The position numbers and the translations under genes were made by a program. From positions 1-9,219 of the forward strand of contig DUUE01000116.1 of NCBI GenBank assembly GCA_012841735.1: 9,219 bases of DNA. The letters are read 5' to 3'. Positions 1 to 5,759 of this stretch are shown here, piece after piece (position 1 is the stretch's first letter; each line of letters opens with the position of its first letter). Origin of the DNA: Bacillota bacterium. GTDB lineage: Bacteria > Bacillota > Dethiobacteria > Dethiobacterales > Dethiobacteraceae. The notes beneath the pieces are model-generated. The model saw only the letters and a list, made by a program, of their open reading frames with translations, was not told where the DNA came from and did no database searches.

Positions 1-15
1 GGGGAGGTTTGCCGG

Positions 16-456
16 GTGGGTAAAGGAAATGCAAAATGGGCTTCCTTCGCAGCCAGATGGCAGGGAAAGATTAATGATTCCGCCCTGATCATAACGAAAA
101 AAACAGTGGACAGGAAGAAACGGTATGATTATATCAACATAGCTTCTTACTGTGTTTATGCCGTTCTTGGTTTATGGTTTCTGTTGACGGCAAAAACAAA
201 CCTGACGCATATGTCAGGTGGCTTCAGCATGGAGATTGTTATTCCCTTTGTCTTATTACTGACGACTGCAGCCATTCTGCAGCTTGTGGTTAATGCTTAT
301 AAAGCGCCTTACCAGAAAATAAAAGATTTGCTCAGAGAAAGAATAGACGCACAATTTTGCAATTGTTACTATGATTTCTGGGGCGCGGCCTGCAGCCACA
401 AGGAAGATTTTATAAAAGATGTCAAAGAAACTTTCGATCTTAATCTGTATTATTAG
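16..456 (+). CDS. hypothetical membrane protein with two predicted helices
   Basis: I do not recognise this 146-residue protein. The GTG start at 16 is chosen because a strong ribosome binding site, GGGGAGG, lies at 1-7 with normal spacing. The protein has a basic N-terminal part (about residues 1-40), then two hydrophobic segments at about 42-60 and 72-93, which should form a helical hairpin in the membrane. It ends in a charged tail that contains a small Cys-rich patch (C114, C116 and a further Cys-Ser-His near 125-127). No catalytic motif is visible. Its last 17 bases overlap the 3' end of the convergent flavodoxin gene. The start lies close to the window edge, so an upstream operon partner cannot be seen. 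The reading frame is supported by the ribosome binding site and clear membrane segments; function is unknown. Confidence 0.72.
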   Translation: MGKGNAKWASFAARWQGKINDSALIITKKTVDRKKRYDYINIASYCVYAVLGLWFLLTAKTNLTHMSGGFSMEIVIPFVLLLTTAAILQLVVNAYKAPYQKIKDLLRERIDAQFCNCYYDFWGAACSHKEDFIKDVKETFDLNLYY

Positions 457-937
457 CCTGCTGCAGCTTCCGCATTATCTGCTCTTCTATGTAGTCCTTG
501 CCGGCAAAAACACCCAGTCCCCCGCCATGGCAGGCATAGGCGGCAGCTACCCGGCCGCCTTTTTGCTCCACGGCATCTTTAATTTGAGCATGGGTTTTGC
601 TGCTCCCGCTTAAGTTCGGGTCTGCCTGGAAGGTAATTACGGTTACCAGCTTTCCGTTAAAATCCGCTTTCTGCAAAAAAGCATTCATGGCCGGTGTACT
701 GCTTCCGGCCCAGATTGGCGTTAAAAGATAAAGCTCCTCGCAATCCCGGACCTCCTCCCATGGCCGGCCGGTAAGCCGCGAAGCTTTCCGGAACAGTGCT
801 TTCCAGACGCCGCCCAGAAAGCTGCTAGGTTTTTCCTCAACCAAACGGACTAAAACTGCGTTTTTCACCAACGCCAGATACTCTGCTCCAGCTTTGGTAT
901 TGTTATCCCTGGAAAAATAGACAACCCCGCATGACAT
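440..937 (-). CDS. flavodoxin family protein
   Basis: This 165-residue protein is a likely FMN-binding flavodoxin-fold protein, a cytoplasmic one-electron carrier or small flavoprotein reductase component. Residues 5-15 (VVYFSRDNNTK) form the first strand and the phosphate-binding loop, with the Ser/Thr/Asn pattern usual for flavodoxins. Residues 71-87 (LLTPIWAGSSTPAMNAF) match the 'PIWAG..P.....F' segment of the family that follows the third strand and contacts the flavin. Length fits a single-domain short flavodoxin. On its own strand the start is preceded by AAAGGGGGC, a good ribosome binding site, and a TATAAT box lies at 973-968. The gene stands alone and converges on the membrane protein at 16-456, with which it shares 17 bases. 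The electron partner is not shown by context. Family assignment is fairly firm; the specific role is open. Confidence 0.85.
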   Translation of the reverse strand: MSCGVVYFSRDNNTKAGAEYLALVKNAVLVRLVEEKPSSFLGGVWKALFRKASRLTGRPWEEVRDCEELYLLTPIWAGSSTPAMNAFLQKADFNGKLVTVITFQADPNLSGSSKTHAQIKDAVEQKGGRVAAAYACHGGGLGVFAGKDYIEEQIMRKLQQANNTD

Positions 938-967
938 GCCAAAAGCCCCCTTTGGCTAAACTTTCCA

Positions 968-973
968 ATTATA
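968..973 (-). promoter_or_regulatory. candidate -10 box of the flavodoxin gene
   Basis: Reading the minus strand, a perfect TATAAT lies 31 bases upstream of the flavodoxin start, which would give a leader of about 20-25 bases containing the ribosome binding site. No good -35 hexamer is found at 16-18 bases further upstream (TTCGCC is the best seen), so the call rests on the -10 box and position. Confidence 0.35.
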
Positions 974-1080
974 CAATAACACAGGCGATGCGGCGAAACA
1001 ACCCGTAGCCGGCGCAAGCTTCCAAAAGCAGGCCGTGAAAAATTTCTGGGAATTATTGCAACAATCTTGTGAAAAACATC

Positions 1081-1109
1081 TTGTGCAGATCACCGTCCCA
1101 GTGTATAAT
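1081..1109 (+). promoter_or_regulatory. sigma-A-type promoter of the ABC transporter leader
   Basis: TTGTGC at 1081-1086 and a perfect TATAAT at 1104-1109 are separated by 17 bases, the ideal spacing. Transcription would start near 1115-1118, giving a leader of roughly 215 bases before the permease start at 1334. The -35 is a partial match only. An eight-base direct repeat (ATCTTGTG at 1064-1071 and 1079-1086) overlaps the -35 box and might be a regulator site. Confidence 0.55.
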
Positions 1110-1121
1110 ATACATGTATAT
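1108..1121. repeat. 14-base perfect palindrome at the transcription start
   Basis: ATATACATGTATAT is a perfect inverted repeat that begins in the -10 box and spans the predicted start site. Its position suits a repressor operator, but the sequence is AT-rich and no known regulator box is recognised in it. Confidence 0.4.
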
Positions 1122-1131
1122 ATAACTCCAA

Positions 1132-1158
1132 CAATGCTATGAAAGCATTGGTTTTCTT
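1132..1158 (+). terminator. weak stem-loop with T-rich tail
   Basis: CAATGCT at 1132-1138 pairs with AGCATTG at 1144-1150 across an ATGAA loop. It is followed by GTTTTCTT. The seven-base stem is short and AT-rich, so it is either a weak terminator close to the start site or a structural stem of the leader RNA. Confidence 0.4.
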
Positions 1159-1248
1159 ATCTGCTTTAATTAATTGCAGCCACGAAGGTTCATTCCCGGA
1201 AACAGCATATATTCGTAATATTTTATTCAAATATATTTTCTCGATATC

Positions 1249-1299
1249 AACCATGAAGGTTATGACTGAGCCGGACTCAGTATGCCTCATGGTTTTTTT
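1249..1299 (+). terminator. intrinsic terminator inside the leader
   Basis: The outer stem is AACCATG (1249-1255) with CATGGTT (1288-1294), continued by AGG/CCT past a bulged A. After an internal loop comes an inner stem ACTGAG (1265-1270)/CTCAGT (1276-1281) with a CCGGA loop. Seven T residues follow at 1293-1299. This is a complete intrinsic terminator by sequence, lying upstream of the ribosome binding site GAAGGAGAA (1321-1329) of the permease remnant. Confidence 0.75.
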
Positions 1300-1333
1300 A
1301 TGCAAAACTCAAGCTTACCTGAAGGAGAACGCC

Positions 1334-1672
1334 ATGACTACAAACACTGCCAGTTTTTTAGATGTAAAACGGTTAGGCAACCGGCGGGAACTCAACCTGC
1401 CGGCAATAGTGAAAATCCCCCTGCTTAAGGACTATATCACGCCCACCTGGAGCAGTGTGGAGGAAAACATTATTTTCGGACTGCGCCTGCCCAAGGTTTT
1501 GCTGGGCCTGATTGTCGGCTCCTCCCTGGCTGTTACCGGGGTAGCCATGCAGGCGCTGGTCAGAAACCACCTGGCAGATCCCTTTATCCTGGGCGTCTCC
1601 TCCGGAGCGTCCGCCACGGCAACCCTGGGCATGCTCTTTGGCGTCTTCTCCTTTTTAGGCGTTTATGCTTTG
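1334..1672 (+). pseudogene. FecCD/BtuC-type ABC permease, N-terminal remnant
   Basis: This is the N-terminal third of an iron-complex/cobalamin-type ABC importer permease. The ATG at 1334 is well placed after GAAGGAGAA. Residues 48-60 (FGLRLPKVLLGLI) carry the family's conserved 'RLPR' segment, followed by 'G..MQ..vRN.LADP.iLGvSSGA' at about 69-92, all typical of FecCD proteins. After residue 113 (GVYAL) the homology stops: the frame continues to 1879, but from 1673 onwards the product is out-of-frame ATPase sequence. Family members have about 330-350 residues and around ten membrane helices, so about two thirds are missing. The first helix expected near the N-terminus is not visible either: residues 1-42 are not hydrophobic. 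The gene cannot make a working permease. Confidence 0.85.
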
Positions 1673-2091
1673 ATGCTCTGGCCTGCCTGGGCATGGAGGA
1701 AATGGCGCACAGAAATTACCTCCATTTGTCCGGCAGAGAAAAACAAAGAGTACTCATTGCCAGGGCCATTGCACAGGAAACAGATTTCCTCATCCTGGAC
1801 GAACCGACCAATCACCTGGATATCGGCTATCAGCTGCAGATACTTGATTTTGTCAAAAACCTGCAGGTTACAGTTTTAGCGGCACTCCACGACCTGAATC
1901 TTGCCGCCATGTACTGTGACAGGCTCTATATCCTGAAAGAAGGCCGGATTTACAAAACAGGCACACCGGAGGAAATATTGACTCCGGAAATCATCCAGGC
2001 AGTTTACGGCATTAAAGCGGATGTCTTCCTGCATCCCCTCACCAATAAAGTTACCATTACATTTTTACCTGCAAGTATGAACTATAATTAA
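1672..2091 (+). pseudogene. ABC importer ATPase (FecE/BtuD type), C-terminal remnant
   Basis: This is the C-terminal half of the ATPase that would power the same importer. Recognisable homology starts at about 1672 (DALACLGMEEMAHR) with no start codon of its own; the first in-frame ATG is 1693 and has no good ribosome binding site. Visible motifs are a changed signature loop (LSGREKQRV instead of LSGGE.QRV), Walker B (FLILDEP), the D-loop (NHLDI) and the switch histidine (LAALHDLNLAA). Walker A and the Q-loop are missing with the first 120 or so residues of a usual 255-residue protein. It lies in a different frame from the permease remnant. The best explanation is one deletion, about 1 kb by family lengths, that removed the 3' part of the permease gene and the 5' part of the ATPase gene. 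Confidence 0.85.
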
Positions 2092-2106
2092 AAGGGGCTG
2101 AAGCAA

Positions 2107-3084
2107 ATGCACAGAAAGAAACACCTGATTCTGCTGCTCTCCGCTTTTCTGCTCCTGGTACCGTTGGTGGCGGGGTGCGGCGGGGATGTCCGGGAAGAAA
2201 AAGATGACCGGAAAAAGACGGGAGATTATCAAATACTGACTTTTCACAACTATGGCAGGAAAGTTGTCATCGCAGAGCCGCCGGAGAAAGTACTGACCCT
2301 GGGGCCCAATTGCAGTGAATTGTTTGTCGCCCTGGGCCTGGTGGACAAGGTCATCGGCAACAGCCTGGATAACCACAGCAGGGGGCCCCTGCCCGAATAT
2401 GCCGCCGCTTATGCCAGGATTCCTGAACTGAATTATGCCAATGCCACACGGGAAAGAGTCATTGGCAGCGGGGCGGATTTTATCTACGGCATTGACTGGG
2501 AATTCGGCGGTGAAGGCCTGGATATTGAGGAACTGCAGGAGTACGGGATAAATGTCTACCTGAATAAAGCCGCCACTTTTGAAGAGGCATACCAGGAAAT
2601 CACCGACCTGGGCAGGATCTTCCGGATTGAAGACAAAGCCGCCGACTTGATCGCCGGCCAGAAAGCCAGAATTGCCGCGGTGGAAGCAAAAGTGGCCGGA
2701 CAAAAACCGCTGAAAGTGCTGGCATATGATTCCGGCGGCGAGGGTGTATTTACCTGTGGCGGGACAAATTTTGAAACATTGCTCCTGGAAAAAGCGGGCG
2801 GCCGCAATATTTTTGCCGACCTTACCGACAAACAATGGACTACGGTCAGTTACGAGGAAGTATTGCAGAGAAACCCCGATGTGATTGTGGTTCATGATTA
2901 CGACGTACCCTCCCTGGAGGAAAAAATAAAAGCCCTCAAAAGCGACCCCGGGCTTTCCCAGCTGGACTGCGTAAAAAATGAAAGATTTGTTCCCATCACA
3001 CTGGAAAGTGTGCTGCCCGGTGTGAGGATGGCCTACGCCGTTGAGTTGCTGGCAAGGGGATTCTACCCCGAACTGTTTGAATAA
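2107..3084 (+). CDS. ABC transporter solute-binding lipoprotein, iron-complex/cobalamin type
   Basis: This 325-residue protein is the extracellular solute-binding component of a FecB/BtuF-type importer (Peripla_BP_2 family). A basic N-terminus and hydrophobic signal (about 3-22) lead to a lipobox, LVAGC, so the mature lipoprotein would begin at C24. A charged linker follows (28-40). The family's first-lobe entry motif is at about 58-80 (PPEKVLTLGPNCSELFVALG), where the glutamate usually contacts the permease. The C-terminal lobe ends in RMAYAVELLARGFYPELF, also typical. The gene is full length and starts 15 bases after the ATPase remnant, behind AAAGGGGC, so it was the last gene of the operon. 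With permease and ATPase broken here it is either an orphan or serves another importer. The exact ligand (siderophore, haem, cobalamin or other chelate) cannot be read from the sequence. Confidence 0.9.
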   Translation: MHRKKHLILLLSAFLLLVPLVAGCGGDVREEKDDRKKTGDYQILTFHNYGRKVVIAEPPEKVLTLGPNCSELFVALGLVDKVIGNSLDNHSRGPLPEYAAAYARIPELNYANATRERVIGSGADFIYGIDWEFGGEGLDIEELQEYGINVYLNKAATFEEAYQEITDLGRIFRIEDKAADLIAGQKARIAAVEAKVAGQKPLKVLAYDSGGEGVFTCGGTNFETLLLEKAGGRNIFADLTDKQWTTVSYEEVLQRNPDVIVVHDYDVPSLEEKIKALKSDPGLSQLDCVKNERFVPITLESVLPGVRMAYAVELLARGFYPELFE

Positions 3085-3102
3085 GCAGGTGCGGGCAGTA
3101 CG

Positions 3103-4158
3103 TTACGGCCTGCGCCGCAGGTATGAGTATAACAATCCCAGCAAAAAGACGATCCCGCTGTAACCAATCACAGGATAGAGAAAACCCACCAGGTTGGTAA
3201 AACCTGCCTGGCTGGCACAAAATGCCGCTACGGTCGTACAGAGTATGGTTGCGGTTTGAACCGCAGGAGACCTGTTTCCTGCCATTCTTGCCGCAAAGCC
3301 ATACAAAGCGCCCACAGCCGTGGTATAAACTTCGGCCGCCAGGACAAGCGTGTACAGGAGCTGACACAAAAATGATATTCTGGCTGCAATGTAGACCATG
3401 GGCAGTTCCACGCCCGAAAGCTCCGCCATATTCCCCGAGAGGGCAAGATAAATCATCACCGCCCCGGCTCCCAGGCCAAGACCGCCCCACAGGGCGCCCG
3501 AGAGTAAAGTTTTTTTCTCCCGGACATTTGCCCCCAGAGGGCCAAGGACCGCAAGGGCAAGCAGGATATTGTAAGAAACATACAAAACGGCCGCCACCGG
3601 CCAGTTTGCTATCAGCCCGCCGGCGCCGCCCCCCGGTACTGTGGCAAAAAGAGCGGGCGGCACTTGCAGCATGGCAAAAAAGCCGGTCAGAAAAACGGCA
3701 GCCAGCAGGAAGGGTACTACAAAGCTGATACTGTTAATCACACCGTAAATACCGGACAAGACGGTAATGGCGGTAAAGCCGGCCATCACCGTATTGCCCA
3801 GCATGCCGGGCAGATGCAGATGCTGGGAAAATAAGGCGCCTGTCCCGGCAATCATGACAGAAAGGGCGCCAAAGAGAAAAAAAGTAATTATATAATCCAA
3901 TGCCGCTCCCAGCAAAGGACCGCAGGCATGGCGTATTATTTCATAATGAGAGCGGGCCTGGAGTTTTCGTCCCGCTTCCAGTACCAGGTAACCCAAACCG
4001 ACAAATAAAACGGTGGCAAACAATAAGCCTGCCAGTCCCGGAAAACCAAACTGTGAAAAAAACTGGAATATTTCCTGGCCCGTGGCAAAACCGGCACCGA
4101 CCACCGTTCCAATATAGGTGGCGGCAACTTGAAAAGCAGAAACCCCTTTTTTGCTCAT
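3103..4158 (-). CDS. YkvI-family membrane transporter
   Basis: This 351-residue protein is a polytopic inner-membrane protein of the YkvI group, distant relatives of amino-acid/sodium symporters with a LeuT-type fold. The N-terminal signature lies at about 12-34 (AATYIGTVVGAGFATGQE then IFQFF), with the broken first helix 'GAGFATGQE' that in such folds lines the substrate site. About ten hydrophobic segments follow, ending at about 325-346, and the C-terminus is basic (RRRP). Length is normal for the family. The start is preceded on its own strand by GAGAGGT at proper distance. It lies 94 bases downstream of the diguanylate cyclase gene on the same strand, with no clear terminator between, so co-transcription is possible. 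It converges on the solute-binding protein gene with 18 bases between stops. Substrate is not known for most members of this family. Confidence 0.85.
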   Translation of the reverse strand: MSKKGVSAFQVAATYIGTVVGAGFATGQEIFQFFSQFGFPGLAGLLFATVLFVGLGYLVLEAGRKLQARSHYEIIRHACGPLLGAALDYIITFFLFGALSVMIAGTGALFSQHLHLPGMLGNTVMAGFTAITVLSGIYGVINSISFVVPFLLAAVFLTGFFAMLQVPPALFATVPGGGAGGLIANWPVAAVLYVSYNILLALAVLGPLGANVREKKTLLSGALWGGLGLGAGAVMIYLALSGNMAELSGVELPMVYIAARISFLCQLLYTLVLAAEVYTTAVGALYGFAARMAGNRSPAVQTATILCTTVAAFCASQAGFTNLVGFLYPVIGYSGIVFLLGLLYSYLRRRP

Positions 4159-4252
4159 CCTTACCTCTCATTACATTCAATTTGCAGATACATTCTACAA
4201 ATCATATGAGCAAAAACGGGATTTCATGCTTTTTTTGTCCTGCCAGGCCGGA

Positions 4253-5323
4253 CTAGGCTTTTCTTTTCTTTTTGGCCCGATACATCAGGCTGTCCACCTT
4301 GGCAAAGAGAGCTTCTGCCGTTGCCCCGTCTTCCGCCGACACAATGCCGAAACTGCAGGTGACCCTTTCAGCTATGCCAAAATCATAGCCCCTGATCAAA
4401 TTTTGAATTTTATATGCCACCTCCGTCGCCTGTGTATTGGCTGTATTGGGCAACAGCAGCACAAATTCTTCACCGCCCCAGCGCACCAAAACATCAGTAG
4501 CCCTGATATTTTTATTAATGACGCTGACAAATTCTTTCAGCACCCTGTCACCGGTCAGGTGGCCGTAACGGTCATTGATTAATTTAAAGTCATCAATATC
4601 AAAAAGGATTAACGAAAAATCGGCCTGCTCTTTCTCGTAAGCAGCCAGGTTTTTTTCCATCTCGACGAGAAATTTGCCGCGGTTATATGCGCCTGTTAAC
4701 GGGTCAGTTACAACCACACGCTGCAGTTCACGCATATCGGCAAAATGTCTCCTTTTATAAAACTCGACGCGATATGACCAAATTGCACTCATTAATATGA
4801 CAATAAAGATATAGACGGCACCCGCCGCAAAGCTCCAGCCGGTGACTCCCATCCTGTAATGGGCAAAGGTCAGAAAAGCGGCGGCAAGAAATAAAGCGGC
4901 AAATACTTTAAACCGCCACAGGTTGGGTACAAGGAAAAAGCCAATGGTAATGATCATAATGTCATAACATTTGATCAGATAATTCGGCTCCGGATAGAGA
5001 GAAATAATATGCAGGTATGACAGCACAAACAAAAACATGTAAACAGTTATCAGATAGGCGGCATACTTGTATCTTTTAATTTTTTTCAAAAAGTAACAAA
5101 AGGCAAAAATGAGCAGCAAAAAGATCGATCTGTTAATCAGCATATAAGTTACCAGGGGCTTATCGCCAATATTTCGCGAGTCGGGAATGATAAAAAGAAA
5201 ATAAAGCACGCCCAGTGTCAGGACAATGGCTAAGAAGTATGAAATGGTGCTTTTGACTTCGTAATTAAAATATTCTTCTTCCATTTCCGGATCTTTAAAT
5301 TCCGCCCACTTAAATTCTCTCAT
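4253..5323 (-). CDS. membrane-bound GGDEF diguanylate cyclase
   Basis: This 356-residue enzyme should make cyclic di-GMP from two GTP at the cytoplasmic membrane face. The N-terminal half has about six hydrophobic segments (roughly 27-46, 60-79, 86-109, 121-135, 138-155 and 164-184), a sensory membrane module that I cannot assign to a named family. A linker at 185-206 joins the GGDEF domain. This begins with DPLTGAYNR (207-215), continues with FDIDDFKLIND (241-251), which provides a metal-binding Asp, and has the active-site GGEEF at 283-287. RATD at 274-277 is an intact RxxD inhibitory site, so product feedback is expected. All key residues are present, so it is probably active. There is no EAL domain. 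The ribosome binding site is weak (AAAGAAAGTGA region). It is divergent from the molybdenum hydroxylase operon. Confidence 0.93.
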   Translation of the reverse strand: MREFKWAEFKDPEMEEEYFNYEVKSTISYFLAIVLTLGVLYFLFIIPDSRNIGDKPLVTYMLINRSIFLLLIFAFCYFLKKIKRYKYAAYLITVYMFLFVLSYLHIISLYPEPNYLIKCYDIMIITIGFFLVPNLWRFKVFAALFLAAAFLTFAHYRMGVTGWSFAAGAVYIFIVILMSAIWSYRVEFYKRRHFADMRELQRVVVTDPLTGAYNRGKFLVEMEKNLAAYEKEQADFSLILFDIDDFKLINDRYGHLTGDRVLKEFVSVINKNIRATDVLVRWGGEEFVLLLPNTANTQATEVAYKIQNLIRGYDFGIAERVTCSFGIVSAEDGATAEALFAKVDSLMYRAKKKRKA

Positions 5324-5529
5324 CCATGTTCACTTTCTTTCCCTTTTAAGATTCCTGAATAGAATTAACTCCCCAAAATACCAAAGTAGAGCCAATGTAC
5401 CTTTTTCTAAAGTATTCGCCCGGTTATCACGTTTTACCTGCAATTTTCTCTTTCCGGTCTGCACATGTTTGCTCCTGTTCAGAAAGGGGCGTTGCGCCGC
5501 CAAAGCAGGGCAATGAATTGTTGCATTTA

Positions 5530-5541
5530 CAATTTTAATTG
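5530..5541. repeat. AT-rich dyad overlapping a -35 box
   Basis: CAATTTTAATTG is an inverted repeat (CAATT/AATTG around TT) that overlaps a perfect TTGACA at 5539-5544. A second inverted pair, TAATT/AATTA, flanks that hexamer at 5537-5552. These could be operator half-sites, but AT-rich dyads arise readily by chance. Confidence 0.3.
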
Positions 5542-5580
5542 ACAATAATTACTGCATACTTAAATATCTCATGTTATAAT
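5539..5580 (+). promoter_or_regulatory. promoter region of the molybdenum hydroxylase operon
   Basis: TATAAT at 5575-5580 is preceded by TG one base away (TGTTATAAT), making an extended -10 box that can work with a poor -35. A perfect TTGACA lies at 5539-5544 but is 30 bases from that box. At normal spacing it would pair instead with the poorer TAAATA at 5561-5566. One or both may be used. From the extended -10 the leader would be about 150 bases. Confidence 0.5.
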
Positions 5581-5671
5581 CAATACATAAGACAAGCATA
5601 AATTTTCCGAAGAGAATTTATTTTAGATCACTTTGCCGCCTCTGCTTTACGGTATTCCGCACGTCAGGCAT

Positions 5672-5687
5672 AAGGCTTGAGAGCCTT
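5672..5687 (+). other. stem-loop in the operon leader
   Basis: AAGGCT pairs with AGCCTT around a TGAG loop. No T-run follows, so it is not an intrinsic terminator. It lies in the roughly 150-base leader, about 50 bases before the first start codon. I do not recognise a riboswitch class; purine riboswitch core segments are not seen. Confidence 0.35.
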
Positions 5688-5724
5688 GCAATAAAGCGTT
5701 GTGCCGGCGCTCTAATTACACAGT

Positions 5725-5759
5725 TAAGGAGGTTTTTCATGTCTAGGGGAGGACAAATG
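5725..5759 (+). promoter_or_regulatory. two in-frame starts, each with a ribosome binding site
   Basis: TAAGGAGG at 5725-5732 serves ATG 5739. AGGGGAGG at 5745-5752 would serve ATG 5757, in the same frame six codons later. Either start keeps the zinc-finger-like segment. The first is preferred because its site is the better match and spacing is ideal. Confidence 0.6.

Larger units (their letters stand above)
1115..1333 (+). promoter_or_regulatory. long 5' leader with attenuator layout
   Basis: The stretch 938-1333 has no convincing gene. From the predicted start site the leader runs about 215 bases to the permease start. It contains a short stem-loop at 1132-1150, an AT-rich middle part, and a strong intrinsic terminator at 1249-1299, which sits only 34 bases before the start codon. 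A terminator between a promoter and its gene implies regulated read-through, as in riboswitches, protein-dependent attenuators or T-boxes. I looked for the conserved cobalamin riboswitch segments and do not see them, and no T-box or other class that I know is recognised. A near-repeat, CCACGAAGGTT at 1180-1190 and CCATGAAGGTT at 1251-1261, places a copy of the terminator's 5' arm upstream, which could take part in an alternative fold. Confidence 0.45.
5324..5738. other. divergent intergenic region, 415 bases
   Basis: No convincing gene is seen here. A 71-codon open frame on the minus strand at 5330-5545 has no recognisable features and I leave it out. The half near the hydroxylase operon holds a promoter, an AT-rich dyad and a leader stem-loop, listed separately. 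The half near the diguanylate cyclase should contain its promoter. The best minus-strand candidate is TTGGTA and TATTCA 17 bases apart at about 5350-5380, which is too weak to call. Confidence 0.5.

Noticed and set aside
419..613. A 64-codon plus-strand frame with a hydrophobic N-terminus
   Set aside because: It lies opposite the flavodoxin C-terminus and out of frame with the upstream gene; the hydrophobic run can come from the complement of flavodoxin codons, and no ribosome binding site is visible.
1090..1305. A 71-codon minus-strand frame in the leader region
   Set aside because: It coincides with the promoter and terminator hairpins of the plus strand and has no family features.
1115..1333. 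Cobalamin riboswitch, suggested by the BtuFCD-like genes downstream
   Set aside because: The conserved core segments, including the B12 box, are not present in the leader.
2065..2895. A 276-codon open frame on the minus strand opposite the solute-binding protein
   Set aside because: The plus strand encodes a clear lipoprotein with signal peptide and family motifs over the same bases; the minus frame shows no recognisable domain and no clear ribosome binding site.
3085..3125. Inverted GCAGG/CCTGC pairs between the convergent binding-protein and YkvI genes as a shared terminator
   Set aside because: The pairing is short or overlaps the coding end of the YkvI gene, and no T-run follows on either strand.
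4225..4252. Hairpin GTCC-GCC/GGC-GGAC next to a run of seven T on the plus strand, as a terminator for the diguanylate cyclase gene
   Set aside because: In the direction of transcription (minus strand) the hairpin is followed by A residues rather than U, so it does not have terminator form.
5330..5545. A 71-codon minus-strand frame upstream of the diguanylate cyclase
   Set aside because: Basic, low-information product with no motif and no good ribosome binding site; it overlaps promoter-like elements.
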